From: Trebouxia sp. TZW2008
Lineage: Eukaryota > Chlorophyta > Trebouxiophyceae > Trebouxiales > Trebouxiaceae
Assembly (NCBI GenBank): GCA_002118135.1
Contig: BDIU01000005.1
Span: 1 to 64,000, forward strand
Direction of reading: 5' to 3'
DNA: 64,000 bases
Part shown: positions 1-12,483 of the stretch, one piece after another
Layout: every line of letters starts with the position of its first letter
Position numbering within the stretch: the stretch's first letter is position 1
Notes under the pieces: model-generated
What the model saw: only the letters and a program-made list of their open reading frames with translations
Told to the model about the DNA's origin: nothing
Databases searched by the model: none
Made by a program: the position numbers and the translations under genes

Positions 1-389
1 ACTTTTCTGTGCTTTTGGCGTGCTTGTATAGTGCAAGCACAGCATCCTTCTTAGCCGTACTTACGCCTGGATTGCACTGCAAAAGGACGGTCTGAGTACG
101 TCCTACAATCCGACCCTGAATTCGTTGTGCTTATGCTGCGCAGCAAATTCGCTTCGGCTGCACTCTGCCCTCCTCAATGCACATGGCTGTGCTTTCAGAA
201 TCTCACGCCAAATGATTTGAATGTGCAGCAACACAGCGTAATAGCGATGTTGCCTTCAAATTGACCGCCAAAGCTCTACTCCCTGCACATTGCTGGAGCG
301 AATACAGACGCAATGCTCGGCCGGTTGCTCCGCTAAAGGCGCGCCGCGCTATTCATCAGCATCCGCTGCTAGCTCTGCGAGCCGCCAAA
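1..389. other. 5' flank of the ZYP1-like gene
   Basis: I see no gene here. Open frames that begin near 261 and 290 start at non-ATG codons or lie in the wrong frame, and show no family resemblance. The region probably holds the promoter and 5' UTR of the gene beginning at 390, but I recognise no core promoter motif. Confidence 0.4.
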
Positions 390-3300
390 ATGGCGCTGAC
401 TTGGGACAGAGCTGTTGCTGCGTCACCTGTCAGCGGTGCAGGTGTCAGGCAGTCGTCCTTCTTGTCAGCCGCTGGCAAATCGCTAGGCGCTGGTGCGGCC
501 CTGGAGCAGCTCAAGAAAACGGTGAGACTGAATTAGCGCCATGGTTGGTGAAAGCCCTCACTATGCTTCAAGTCGGTTTGCTGCTGCTGCAGGCCGACCG
601 TCTTGTTGAAGAGCAGCAGTCCACAAAGCATGCCACCGACTCCTACGTAATTTGCTGCTGTCTCCTGAATGTGATAGGCGTTCCTGAACCTGCTATCGGG
701 ATCAGATGATAGAGCTTTCCTGTTTGCTTCTCTGCAGCGTTTGAAATTGCAAGATGTTCAAAAGCAGTTATCAGACATGCAGCAGGCCCTGACACAGGAG
801 AGGAGAGAGAGTACACAACTCAAAGCCAAGATCAAAGATGGTAGGGTGTGTTGCAAGGTGTTCTTGAGGTCGTGCCAGTCTTTGGTGCTTGCCTGACTTC
901 CCCAAACTGACAACAACTGATCTGACTTGCAGATCAGCAGCAGATTGAGTATGTCACATCCAAGGTGTCCATGGTGGAGACAATGCATGATGGCCTGCGC
1001 TTGGCCATGGCCAATCTGCGCACAGACGTACAAGATGGTATGCAACCTTTCACCATTCTTTGGTTCAAGCTGTTGCTTCGCGCTCCTCAGTCCTCCTGTC
1101 AATGCTGCTGCAGTTGGTACATACCACACAAATCTTGCTGGCAGCTTCAACAGCAGATTTGCACAGTGCCAGGTAAGAGAGAAACAGACTTGCTGCACGC
1201 ATTGCTGCACAACAGTTGCTCAGTGTGTGCCTGTCTCTGACACTGACCTCTCTTCAGGGTTTTGGCAACAAGGTTGAGCAGCTGCAAGCTGCAAATGTGG
1301 CTGCTCATAAGAAGCTGAACAAAGGTATAAGTGTATCTTAGCTGCGTGACAGTTCATGCATACTTGTGCACCTCCAGCAGTGAATGCAAAATGATGTGGA
1401 CACAGGCAGCTCCCCTTGTCACAGTCTTGCCCATCAGGCCAAAGCCGTGTCATATGTCTGCAGCTGAGCAAACTTGTCAGGAGCTAAGACAGAATATCAC
1501 ACAGCTCAATCTTGACATGGAGCAGAACAAGCAAGACCATGCAGATGAATACAACAAAATGGTAATGTTGTTTGAATCCTGCAGTCTATAGGCCTTTCCA
1601 AAGGCATTGTTTCAATTAACTGAATGCGCCATGACCTGCAGGCACAAAGCCTTCTGCAAGCTGAGGAAGCTGTGATGCAGCAGCGCCAAGCATATGAGTC
1701 ACTAGATCATGAGCTAGCTCAAGCTCTTCAGAACTTGTCATCTCTGCAAAACAAGCATGATGCCCAGGCCCAGAGCCACAGTAAACAAATTATGCTTTTG
1801 AAGGAGGACATTGAGTCTGGCAGACAGCGCATCAGCACTGTCAAGTCTGACCTCCACAGCACCACTGCAAAGGCTACAGCAGCTGAGGAGTGTGTGGTGA
1901 CTCTCAATGAGACTGTAGAAAACTTGCAAAGTCAGTTGCAGACAAAGACAGAGCAAGCAGAATCCCTGCAGTCTGACTTACTTGACAAAGCCTCTGAGCA
2001 TGATGCACTGGTTATGGAGGTTCAAAAGAGTTCTGATAGATGTCAACAGTTGTCAGAGGGTCTGCAGCAGACAGAGGAAGCACTGACAGCCAAATCTGCT
2101 GAGCTGGAGGATGTCAGCACATGCCTTGCATCTCGCAATGCAGAGAAGGTTCGTCAAAAGGTGTTGGGTGTTCACTGTTTGCGCTAGCTTGCATACGACT
2201 ATGTCTGCAGGCAAGGCCAAGGCTGCAGCACTTCTTGCCTTTGTGACTGCATATGCAAAGCCTCCTGATTGACTGCAGGAGAGCCTGACAGCAGCACAAG
2301 AGGCTGACCACAAACAGATTGCAGAACTGCAGGGCCTGATAGCTACTGCTCGAGATGTTGCTGCAAAAGCAGAGGTCATAGCTTGATTCATTTGTTTGCT
2401 TCAATGCATCTTCTTGCTAGTGTCACTGGTCTCAGCCTGGTGTTGCATTCAGGAGGCACATGCTGCCAGCCTGGCAGCATTACAGACAGAGTTGACTGTT
2501 AGCAAGGAAGAGACAGTCTGCATCAAGTCAGCAGCTGAAGGGTCTGTGAAAGAGGCTGTTGTGGCTGCTGACAAGAAGGTCCAGCGTCTTACAGAGAGGA
2601 CAGCCAAGGTGAGCTTGCACAAAGATTCTGCTGCTGCAACAACTTCCTTGACGTGTACGCTATCTCAACAGCCTAAGGGTGAGTCATTGTGCAGGAGCTG
2701 GAGGAGTTCCGCAAGAAATGCAAAAGTGAGGCAGAGAAGGAGCAAAAGAAGGTACACTTTGCTACAAGTGTGATGTTGCTGACAGGGTTTTGCTGCGTTG
2801 AACATAGACGTCAGTTGGGAGGTTAGAAATTTGAGCTTCTTGTCTGTGTTTCAGATGCAGGCACAGCTGGTTGCACTGGAGGAGGAGAAGCAAGTCCTGA
2901 GCGCTGATAGCTCTAAGCAGCGTGAACAGCTTCAAGCTGCCATTGCTGATCACAAGGTTCTTTCTGACAAGGTGCTAGAGGTGACCAAGGCTCTAGAGCA
3001 GAAATGCAAAGATCAGATTACTGAGGCAGATAAGAAGTTCACTCAGCTTCAGGTGAGTAGCAACAAGGCCTTACCAGCCTAGTAGCTTGGTTAGTGCCTT
3101 GATGCCTTTGACAACGTTATGCTTGTGACCTACGAAGCATGCTCCTCAGGTCTATTCTTACAAGACATGCACTGTCAGTGCTGCTGACAGTCCACTGCAC
3201 ACAGCAACAACCAATCTGCATCCATTTTCATTATTGAGTTGAGCTGATTTGAGTCTTGCTGTGCAGGAAGCACATGCAAAGGAAACTGCTACGCTCACTG

Positions 3301-5558
3301 CTCAACACCAAATTGACCTCACACAAGCCAAGGCAGCTAGCACTAAGCAGGAAGAGGTTGCTGCTGACCTGGAACAATGCATGAGTCAACTCAAGCTAAA
3401 GCATGAGGAGTCCATGAGTGAGCTTGCAAAGCAGCAGGAGGCATCTCTGAAGCAAGCTCAAGATGCAGGAAATGATGCAGTCAAGGTAAATGCACATCGT
3501 GCTTGCAATACCTGCTGTATATCTATGGCAAGATATCTGACCTTATTCCGTTTGCTGTGCAGGAGGTCCAGCTTACCATGGATTCCAAGGTCAAAGACCT
3601 GATCACTGACTTACAGGAGTGCCAGAACAGTCTCGAGGTGCTTTGCTCTCGACACCACAGATCCAGTCACATTGACGACTGAAGCTGTGACTCGATCACC
3701 ATCTGTATGCTTTTGCAGCATGCCAGTATGCATTGCAAGCATTGACAAACTTGCTGTTGATGATCTGTTTATGCAAGTGTTGATTGCACAACTACAGTGA
3801 CAAACTGCCATATACTGTGCAGGCAACTTCTGCCAAGTTGCAGCGCAGTGCAGTCTCTGTTGACGCTGCTCAGCTTGAGATTGGCAACCTCAAGGCTCAT
3901 GCCAGAGAGCAGGAGAGTGTGATCAGTAATCTGCATGAGGAGGTGCTGAGCAAACAGAGGGCTCTTGACAACATCTGCAGAGCGGCAGGTGAAGGCATAA
4001 GCCTTGTTTGATCTCTGCAAACTAGTATGTCAATGCAATAGATCAACATGCTCCCATGCTCATGCTGCTGCAGCTGTAGTGTGCTCAACAATGATTACTC
4101 TGGTCCAGACAACAACATTTGCGCTGTGACAGGCTATGCAGGAGCCTCTCCTGCACCAAAGCAGAACACGTCAAGCCGCAAGAAGGCTTTGCAGAGCAGG
4201 GACAGTCCCATGAGTGACCCAAAGCCCAGCCAAAGGGTGAGCAACAGAGCATCTGCAGGCATTTGTCAGCAAAACTTGCATGAGCTTCACTGTTTTTGAT
4301 GCAGACAACATGCTGTTGCTTACATACAACACATGCCATTGCTTGTCTTGAACAGCGCAGCGATCAGTGTTTGCACAATGCTGCTGCACACTCATGTGCC
4401 TCAACAGCATGTGGTGGAGCCTGACAACAGTGTTGCTTACATTGGCAAGGTCACAAGCCAAGCCATATTCTCATGTGAAACAGCCAACTTTAACTTTGCA
4501 GAGCAGGTCAGAGTCTGAAATGCAAGCAAAGTGACTGGAAACCTTAATTTGATTTGCGCAACACAGTGTTTGTTGCTGTGTCATCAATTAAGATATAATT
4601 TAGTTTGTTGCTGCGCAGGGCAAGGACATGTCAGATGATGTGTATGCTCACACTGCTCCTCAGGCTCGGCGCAAGAACTCTCCCCCACGCTTTGCAAGTC
4701 AGGTCAAGCCGCCATCAGCTGCTCAGGGTGTTTCAGATGATGATGAGTCAGAAGCAGGCAGTGAAGAGGAGCAGGAGGAGAGAGCACAGGCATGCCACAC
4801 CTATTGGCTGTGGTGCTTTGCACCGGTCTTGTATACATTTAGTGCCAGCTTTGTCATGCTGAGTATGTTCAGACATCAAACTTTCTCTTGTTGTCTATGC
4901 CAAGTCATTGGGGTGCTCGCAGGTGTGTCTCTGCACTACGGGCTGTTTTGGTGTAGCCTAACAGTGTGCGATTCTGTACATCGTGCAGAAGCTTTTGCTC
5001 GCATGTGCTAGCGATATCTTGTGCTGACATGTTTCCTGCCAATAGATGGAGAAGGAAAGGCGCAAGAGGGCTGCTTCCCAGGCTCCCAAGCAGCGCATGA
5101 ACAAGAAGGGTAGATCAGAGAAACCTGCTATGACCCAAGGCAGAAGGTCAAAGTTCACAGCTATGAGTGCTCAGACAGTCACTACTGATGACAAGGCTGA
5201 CACCTACCAGCACAAAAGGTGAATCATGGTCTGTATTCATCAGTGTGCCTTTATTTGAGCCTGTATTGCATGACACAGCAGGTTGCGTTACGTGCACAGC
5301 ATGTTTGCACTATGACTCACTGCCATGACAGCAGCATGCAACACTTCAGCATATCAGGTATGATTGACCCTGGATGTCATCTGCAGGAGGGGTAGGGCAG
5401 ACCGTAATGTGGCAATTTCTGCAAGGGCAATGCAACCTGCCATAGTTGCCACAAAGAAGAAGGTGCCTGCTAATGGCAAGAAGGGCAGAAAAGACTCTGG
5501 CTCGTTTGCTGAAGACCTGTGGGGCACTGTGTCATTGGACCCATATGCTTATGGCTAG
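390..5558 (+). CDS. ZYP1: ZYP1/SCP1-like synaptonemal complex transverse filament protein
   Basis: Proteins of this family bridge homologous chromosome axes in meiotic prophase. Eighteen exons close in phase: 390-521, 738-840, 933-1037, 1114-1172, 1258-1324, 1464-1561, 1642-2160 (or 2148), 2279-2374, 2453-2608, 2695-2751, 2855-3052, 3267-3485, 3563-3637, 3823-3988, 4142-4236, 4619-4789, 5046-5218, 5387-5558. The product is about 886 aa, close to Arabidopsis ZYP1 (about 870). It has a short N-terminal head, roughly 650 residues of almost unbroken coiled coil rich in Q, E, K and A, then a basic tail. The tail has a K/R-rich stretch with RRSKFTAMSA, and the extreme C terminus SFAEDLWGTVSLDPYAYG resembles the ZYP1 ending (LFSEGSLNPY...). 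The start is the first ATG of the only frame that continues into the coiled coil. Exon 16 appears to use a GC donor. Coiled coils diverge fast, so another coiled-coil protein is possible; the conserved C-terminal motif makes ZYP1 the best call. Confidence 0.75.
4790..5045 (+). other. GC-AG intron in the ZYP1-like gene
   Basis: The exon ends in ...GAGCACAG followed by GCATGC rather than GT. The next exon starts after CCAATAG at 5046 in the same phase. No GT nearby keeps the frame. Confidence 0.5.
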
Positions 5559-5698
5559 CACTTTGAAGACAGGAATTGGGATGATAGCTGTAGTCCAACA
5601 CAGTTCTAGCCTGACATGTCTGAATAAATGCTGCTTTATCCTTTTCTGTATCTTGCTTGGCAGAGCCAATTACAGCAGTGTTTCACTAGTCCATGTTG

Positions 5699-8124
5699 TC
5701 AGTTCTTACTCAAAATGAAGTCAATAATGTTTTGACATGAGGAACCATTGTCCTGCAACAACCCTGTCAGTGCATTCAAGCGTACTTTGGATGTTGTCAT
5801 GCCACTGAAACGCTGCCAGTCTAAAAACATGTCCTTAACAAGACCTATCAAGTACTCCAATTTAAGACTTTCTTTCGCTTGCTCCTCCTTGTTTCTGCTG
5901 GCACCTTCTAGTAAAGCCTTGAGATCAGCTGCAAGGAAGCTGCAGTCTCCCTCTTGCATTTTTATCTCCTGCAGCACAACATCACATTGGCATGTCTTAT
6001 GGGATGACCTTGCACAGAGCTCATGCACGTAAACTCATACCTGCAATGCCTCCAGCAGCAGATTCTCTCTGGAGTGCTCAATATGTTGCTTTAGTCTGGG
6101 CCACAAGCTGCGCATGCTGTGACTGATACTTTCTGGGTCTAGTTTGAATGACAGCTGGATGCGTATCTTCTGCATCGTCGCTTCTTTAGTGATGAATTCC
6201 CTCAAAATTGCCAGACTTGACAAATTATTGCTCTGCATGGTCAGCTCACCCCGCCGATACTGGCTGCGGACAGCAAAGCTTGTCTGCTTCTACACCAGCG
6301 TCGGGCACAGTTTATAGTCTGAAGGTCGTGAATGAATAAAGTGAATGAGTGAAATGAGTGAATGCATGAAGCTGATGCAACATATGCAAGGCTGTATTCA
6401 CATTGACAAAGACTACTAGCAAATGCTCAATGGCCGTGTGCCCACTACTGCTGACATACCACATCAAGATGCTGCTGTACACTGCACCCTGGAAGTACAA
6501 AACCCCGCTGTCGCCTGATGGTGCTCTAGGAGGCACATCTGGCAAAGCTAAGCTGAGCCAATTGTGGACATCTGCCATGTCAAAGTTGCCTGCATCACAA
6601 ATTTCAGCACTGGGCGGAGTCCATATCACCCTTGTAGCTTCACTGCCTTTTCTGATTGATGATGTGTGGCATGCAAATACTATACATGCATGTTTGCAGA
6701 CACCAATAGCAAGTCTTGGACTGGAATCTGGTATTGAAGCGCATGAGTCACAGGCATGAGATCAGTCTGCCTATTGTGCTGTGCAGATGCAGGCCCTTTT
6801 AGCTGTCTCGGCATACTTGGAAGTTGCATCTGCAAGCATACTGAGGATGTACATGCACACCAGAAGGCTGCCTTGCAGCATTATGCACACGATGCACCAT
6901 AGTCAATAGCCGGCATTAGCATTGTGCTGTTACGGGACAGTCACCTGTTATTTGCAACTGATTCATCGGAACAGTCCCATCCCAAGCGTTCAAGCGATGA
7001 TGCATGCAGAGGGGCTTGATGACATGGACCGCTGCCTTGCAAACGCGTGGAGATGTCTGTGGCATGACAAAGGCTTGCACCTTGCCATATTGACCTTCAA
7101 CTATGTGCATCTTGACAGCCACCCTGTTGGTGCTCTCTTGACATCTGCAGCACAGCATCAAGCATGCTTGGCCGCAGGTCAGTGTGCTAAGCTTTGGTTT
7201 TGTCAGGCTCTCAGGCCCAGCATGTGTTGGACAGATGGGAGAGACAACAGCTAGACACCAGCAAGCCTTGCTCATAGCTGCTGTTCCATGCGTGACAGTG
7301 CTGCCCTAGTTAAGCACCTGAAGGTTCAGGCAGTGCTTTTTTGCATTTCACTTGCTTGTTCAAGTTTAGGGTATGGGGTTGAGGGTGCAAGTAAGGCTTG
7401 TAGATCAAGCTGCTGGCTGCTTGCAAGCAGGTTTCAGGCATTTGCAGTGTCTGAGCAAATTGTTGCAAAGGTACCAAAAGGATGACAAGTCCTGCAACCT
7501 CCCCACAGCTTGAGATGTGGTGCAGCAACAGCACAGGAGGGAGCGTTTGCACCCTTCAAAACAGCATGACAATCAGGGGGTTAAAGGCAGGTTAGACCTG
7601 TAGGTAGCCAGGGTGAGGCTGTTGTTGCTGGGGTCAGCAGGGCTGCGTGACAGGACAGCAACAGGGCACTCCTCTAGGTCCAGCAGCACTCCAGACTGCA
7701 GTGCCACTGCAAAGATGGGTCCTCCTGTTTCCACTGTCAGCACATGACAAGCCTCATCAGCATCCAGCACAAAGCTGCTCTGCATCCACACCACATTGAT
7801 AAGGCTGCACAGGATTCCTGAGCGTAACCAGTAACACAACTGAGGTTGAGTTTACGCCGATACATGCTGTGTCGCTATGCCCGGCTTGTTTTGTGCCAGT
7901 AGACTGCAGACATTGGGATTGTTTGAGGGTAATTTGCTGCTTCTGTATGGACCTAGCAGGAGCATCAAACCTGACAAGCAAGCATGGCAAAGTGCCTCAT
8001 CATGTCAGAGCAACACACCTGAAATTCACAATGTTTCGTGGGTGCAATGAGGTCAGTAGAGATCTGTGTAAACACTGTGACCAGCATTTGCTAGTTGCAT
8101 CACTTCAGAGCACGTGACCTAGCA

Positions 8125-8191
<67 letters not shown>

Positions 8192-11100
8192 GAGCAGCAC
8201 ACCTGGAGGTCAAAATGGCTTGTGGATGCAATGAGGTTGGCAGAGGTTTGGGCAAAGGCTTGGCGTTCCCTGGCCACTTGGGCCTCAAGCTCAGCCACCT
8301 CTGCCTGAGCAGCTGCCACCTTGCTGACTGTCTCCTCCTGACGTTCTCCTGCTGCTGCTACTGGGCTGCTCTGCATTGCTTGCAAGCATATTTGTGTATG
8401 TCATCCGTTGACAATCACATGACTTTTGCCACCTCCATCAGTCGTCCAAGTACATCATGATTGACTATGACGTGCTATAATAACAAGCAAAGAATTAGTG
8501 TCAGCTCTAATGTGAATCGTATAATTGCATGCCTTGCTGCCTCAAGCCATTGAGCCCAGCCCCGTCATCATGCATAAGTCACCGCCTTGAGCCATTAAGG
8601 CCAGCCATGATATCATGCAATATGCCTAGGACTGCCAAGAAGCAGCGCTTCTCAGGCCAGGAAGCACCAAACAACACTCTACCCGCCATGCTGCAGCTGC
8701 AACATAGATCCTATGGTGCTGCAGAAGATCTCACTTTTGCCTGCACTTGACGTCACTTCTTGATACCAGCAAGGCGGTGCTTCAAAGCCAGTTGTGGGAA
8801 CATATATGATGTTCAAGGCAAGCAGCACACAAAGCAAGGACAGCTTGACAGTGAACTTGAAAGTACAGCCAAGGACACAGGATGACTTGACTGTTGATGC
8901 TTGCCTTGCTGAACTGGGTGGTGAGCCTCTTGAGGGGTGAGGAGGGCGCACTGCTCGGCTGATACGACCCAGGCTTTTCTTCACTGAAAGCAATCACCTT
9001 GCCAGAGTAGGTCTGCACCACCACATCCTGCAAGCAATCATGCATTTGGGTTCACTGCTGTTGCCATGGAACCCAGACAGGTTATCTGATGTGTGCTTTT
9101 GGTAAGTCTATCACCACGTTCTGCAAGCAAGCATTCAGAAGATCATTGTGTGTGCCATTGAGCATAGGCAGCCATTTTGGTTTTGCTGTCAGGGAAGTCA
9201 AGAGCTCTGCACCACAAAAAATTGCTGACTGTCCCTGGGCTTGTCCGAAAAACACTCACCATCAATGGCATATGTGGTGTTATATGCAAGCAGTTGTGAT
9301 GCATCAGAGCCATTGCAAGAACGCTGCAAGGCTGTCAATGAAGACAGTGTGATGATGATGTAGGTGATGATCCACCAGAAGAGGAAGACATGCATGCTCA
9401 AGCAGTGTTGCATGCCCATTTGTCCCTGGACCTCTTGTCATGCATGCACATGAACATTCACATATGCCACCTCAACACATATCAGCACCAAGTCCCAATC
9501 TCAGTACAACTTCGTACCACTACACGGCGCAGACTGGCTGATAGGTGTGCGTTGGAAGGTGAAGAAGCCATCATAACAACATGTACCAGCACACAGTGTC
9601 AACATGAGTACCAGTCTATATCAAGACAGCTTGGTTGGTACCTGTGCATTGGGGAGGGTAGGAAAGCCAGTACATGAGCATGTATCAGCACAGGGTATCA
9701 ACCCAAATACCAGTCTGTACCAAGACAGCTTGGTTGTTACCTGTGCAGTTGGGGAGGGTGGGAAAGCCAGTACATGAAGATGTATCAGCACAGGGTATCA
9801 GCCCCAATCCCATTCTGTCTCAGGACAGCTTGGCCAGTACCTGTGCATTTCGGGAGGTGAAAAAACCAGTGCATGGAGATGTATCAGCACAAGGTATCAA
9901 CCCAGATACCATTCTGTCTCAGGACAGCTTGGCCAGTACCTGTGCATTTGGGGAGGGTGGGAACGCCAGTACATGAAGATGTATCAGCACAGGGTATCAA
10001 CCCCAATACCATTCTGTCTCAGGTCAGCTTGGCCAGTACCTGTGCAGTTGGGGAGGGTGGGAAAACCAGTTCATGAAGATGTATCAGCACAGGGTACCAA
10101 CCCAAATACCATTCTGTCTCAGGACAGCTTGACCAGTACCTGTGCATTTGGGGAGGTGACAAAGCCGCCATCAAGGCTGCTGATGCTCTCTTCAAGAGAG
10201 ACCTGAAAGATCAGGACTGGCTGGTGCTGCTGATCAAAGCCATAGACTTCTAGGCTGCCTGTATCTCGCCCAATCACCACTTCATTGGTGCCATCTTTGG
10301 TGAAGTCAATGCCAGAGTATATCGCCTTGATTACACCTGTGCAGCCAATTCAGTGAGTTATCACACACAGCTTGTCTGGGCACCAAATGGAAGAGGAGAT
10401 CTGGGTGCTGCTGCTGGCCAAAGGCACACACTTCCAGGCTGCATATGTGTTGTCCAATCACCATTGTGCCATCTTTGGTGAAGTCAATGTGAGAGTATAT
10501 TGCCTTGATTGTAGCTATGCAGCTGTTCCAGGGTCGTTTCATGCAGACAGTCTGAGATCACTTCATGCAGCTTGAGCAATGACAATGAATGATAGCCTAC
10601 TGTGATGCAAGCATGCATGCCAAAGTGATTGTTGGCTTTGTGCAAGTCATGCTTGCACACCCCTGGCAAGTGGTCTGAAAAGGCAGGGTGCTCATGCTGC
10701 GGAGCCATTGATGTGATAAACAGAGCAGCTCTTCAACCTGTGACTCAATGCATGAATTTTAGTGCTGATTGTGGGTTCTGGAAGATGTTGCAAAGTCTCT
10801 GCCTGTGCTCCAAGCTTATGCTATGCACACATCATGAAGCACAAGCTTTTGTAACAATCAGGAAAGCCTCAACCTGAAAAGTGCTTCAAGCAAATGAGAT
10901 CGGTTGTGCTGCTTGCTTATCATCAGCCCAACACCAAGCTATGCACACTATACATGTTGATGAAGACGCATCAAGAGGCTGAGATTGTGCTGGTGACTAT
11001 ACGCACCTAGCAAGGCCTTTGAGCCTGACTAGCATGCGGTTTGAGACACAGATTGTGGAATCAGAGCCAGGCAGCAGGCTTGCACTGTCTCACCTTTGTG

Positions 11101-12483
11101 CTGAGCAGGCTTCACCACAAAGCCTTGTTTTGCAGTCTGATGATCCAGAAAAAGCTGCCCAAGCACCCCGTTATGAGTGCCATATAGCACCTCCTGGCGG
11201 CCTGTGTTAAGGCCTGATGCATTGTGTGAGTCTGCAATGTACTTGACCACTGTCACAGCTCCCTCTACATTGATCTGCATACAATGTGAGCAGTTTGAGC
11301 AGATAGCAGATGGGGAATCTTGGTGAAGAGCAAGAGCATGTAAGAGACATTGCCCCACCAGGCAAGACTAAAGCAGAGTTCAGCATGTGCCAAAGCGCTT
11401 TGTACTTGCCTGAAAGAGTGATTGCGCAGCTGTGCTTGCTTTGTGCTGGTGCAGATATGCTGACAGCTTTCGTTAACACTGCAGATTGTGCTATCCAGCA
11501 CGATGAATTGCATAATTTGACACTTCTTCTGGAGCAGAAGCAGAAACGCCATGGCTGTGCAAGTCCCTTGTCCAACACTAAATGCATGACTCTGTTTGGG
11601 TTGAGTCATACCTGGTGTATCAGTGCGGACCTCTCTACCACCCTGATGGTGTAATCTTGGCATCCAAGAATGACACATGGCTCTGTGTAGCCTGGAGTAA
11701 GTGGTGCTAGAGCCACAAGCTGCATTGAATCAGAGTAATGATGACATTAGCAAGCCTTGACTAAGTTGCTACCACCACAACAGCTGTCAAATGCATTGAA
11801 TGGCATCATCGGTCTATCATCGAGCAGAACAATGCATGAGATGAACTGCAGCGGCAGTCACAGTAGTGTTTGCGCGACTCTCACATCTGAGTCATTGATT
11901 CTGTCAGGAGCAATGTAAAATTGCGCTTCTGTGTGGTCAATGAGTTGCGTGAAGGTGAAGTCACCAGTGAGCCATATGCTGTTGTCGGCAACATGCAATG
12001 TTGAAATGCGTTCTGCCAAGTTTGTGTCAAAGTAGTAAAACTGCTTGCCCTTTTTGGTAAAGCCTTGCACCTGCAACACAGGTTCTGTTGCAGCGCAAGG
12101 CAAGAGCTCGAGCTGTAGCTGTATGGACACTTCTCACGCTTTGTCCTTGGGCGATGAAGATCTTGTCACGTTGCAAAGGCTGACCCCTGCCCAAAGTCAC
12201 ATGAGACACTTGCTGCCCTGTGGGAAGTGTCTTGAACGCTGCCACAACATCTCCTTTCTTGACGGACACACATTGGACGACACCTGCCGAGTCGCCAACT
12301 GCCAACTTCTGCTGTCTGTTCTGTCCTGGCGGCAGGATCTGCAATAACGCACGACCTCAGACGAAAGACTGTGATCACTCGACGGTGATCAGCGTCGGAA
12401 AATTCCGGGCTACGCACCTTCAAACTGCCTTGGGAGGTCGCACCAGTCTGCAAAAGGTCAATGTTGTGCAGAACGAGCTCCAT
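5699..12483 (-). CDS. BBS7: BBS7, BBSome subunit
   Basis: BBS7 is a core subunit of the BBSome, the coat that moves membrane proteins in and out of cilia with intraflagellar transport. Thirteen exons close in phase (high to low): 12418-12483, 12138-12338, 11885-12070, 11612-11719, 11094-11274, 10140-10336, 8887-9027, 8203-8370, 7598-7779, 6945-7144, 6460-6589, 6041-6263, 5699-5968. The product is 750 aa (human 715). The start MELVLHNIDLLQTGATSQG matches the family start. It is followed by the beta-propeller with VQGFTKKGKQFYYFDTNL and VVIGRDTGSLEVYGFD, a short coiled coil (about residues 360-410), the GAE region with LATYRCQES and VEGQYGKVQAFV, and a helical C terminus with LREFITKEATMQKI. 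Introns are unusually large and carry copies of exon edges (separate entries). It implies an organism with cilia. Confidence 0.96.
8030..8076 (-). repeat. Decayed copy of the 3' edge and donor of BBS7 exon 8
   Basis: On the minus strand this stretch reads like the last ~30 bases of exon 8 (ending near 8203) plus the first bases of its intron: an ACCTCATTGCA...CCA block, then a CAGGTGTGTTGCTCT donor region. It lies downstream of the real exon, beyond the ATG microsatellite, so it is a tandem copy of an exon-intron boundary. Confidence 0.7.
8128..8190. repeat. (ATG)21 trinucleotide microsatellite
   Basis: Twenty-one perfect ATG units fill 63 bases. On the transcribed strand the (CAT)n tract begins about a dozen bases after the donor of BBS7 exon 8. 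The long Met, His or Ile runs seen in translated frames are artefacts of this repeat. Confidence 0.97.
9478..10165 (-). repeat. ~100-bp minisatellite, seven copies, each with a BBS7 exon edge and donor
   Basis: The anchor TGTATCAGCAC or close variants recurs at about 9478, 9582, 9681, 9781, 9880, 9980 and 10080, a period of 99-104 bases. Read on the minus strand, each unit contains CTCCCCAAATGCACAG followed by GTACTGG, which is the real end and donor of BBS7 exon 6 (boundary at 10140), plus about 80 bases of the intron start. The array is therefore repeated duplication of that exon-intron boundary. Confidence 0.9.
10400..10514 (-). repeat. Diverged upstream copy of BBS7 exon 6
   Basis: This stretch repeats the first two thirds of exon 6 (10140-10336), including an AG acceptor-like site before position 10514. 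It translates without a stop as IKAIYSHIDFTKDGTMVIG against IKAIYSGIDFTKDGTNEVV in the real exon. It has lost two codons and the RDTG of the propeller repeat. It is probably a pseudo-exon; an alternative exon cannot be excluded. Confidence 0.8.

Noticed and set aside
758..1477. Minus-strand ORFs of 80-150 codons opposite the first exons of the ZYP1-like gene
   Set aside because: They are shadows of the coiled-coil exons and introns; the plus-strand model closes in phase and matches a family.
8095..8460. Open frames with runs of Met, His or Ile
   Set aside because: They are translations of the (ATG)21 microsatellite next to a BBS7 exon. No independent gene is needed.
9390..10206. Chain of plus-strand ORFs with a repeated peptide
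   Set aside because: They read the complementary strand of the ~100-bp BBS7 minisatellite; a repeat near 100 bases gives overlapping frames. They have no start context, no splice logic and no family match.
11008..11031. 22-base micro-exon between BBS7 exons 5 and 6
   Set aside because: It has AG and GT borders, but including it breaks the phase, while joining exon 5 directly to 10336 restores the family sequence.
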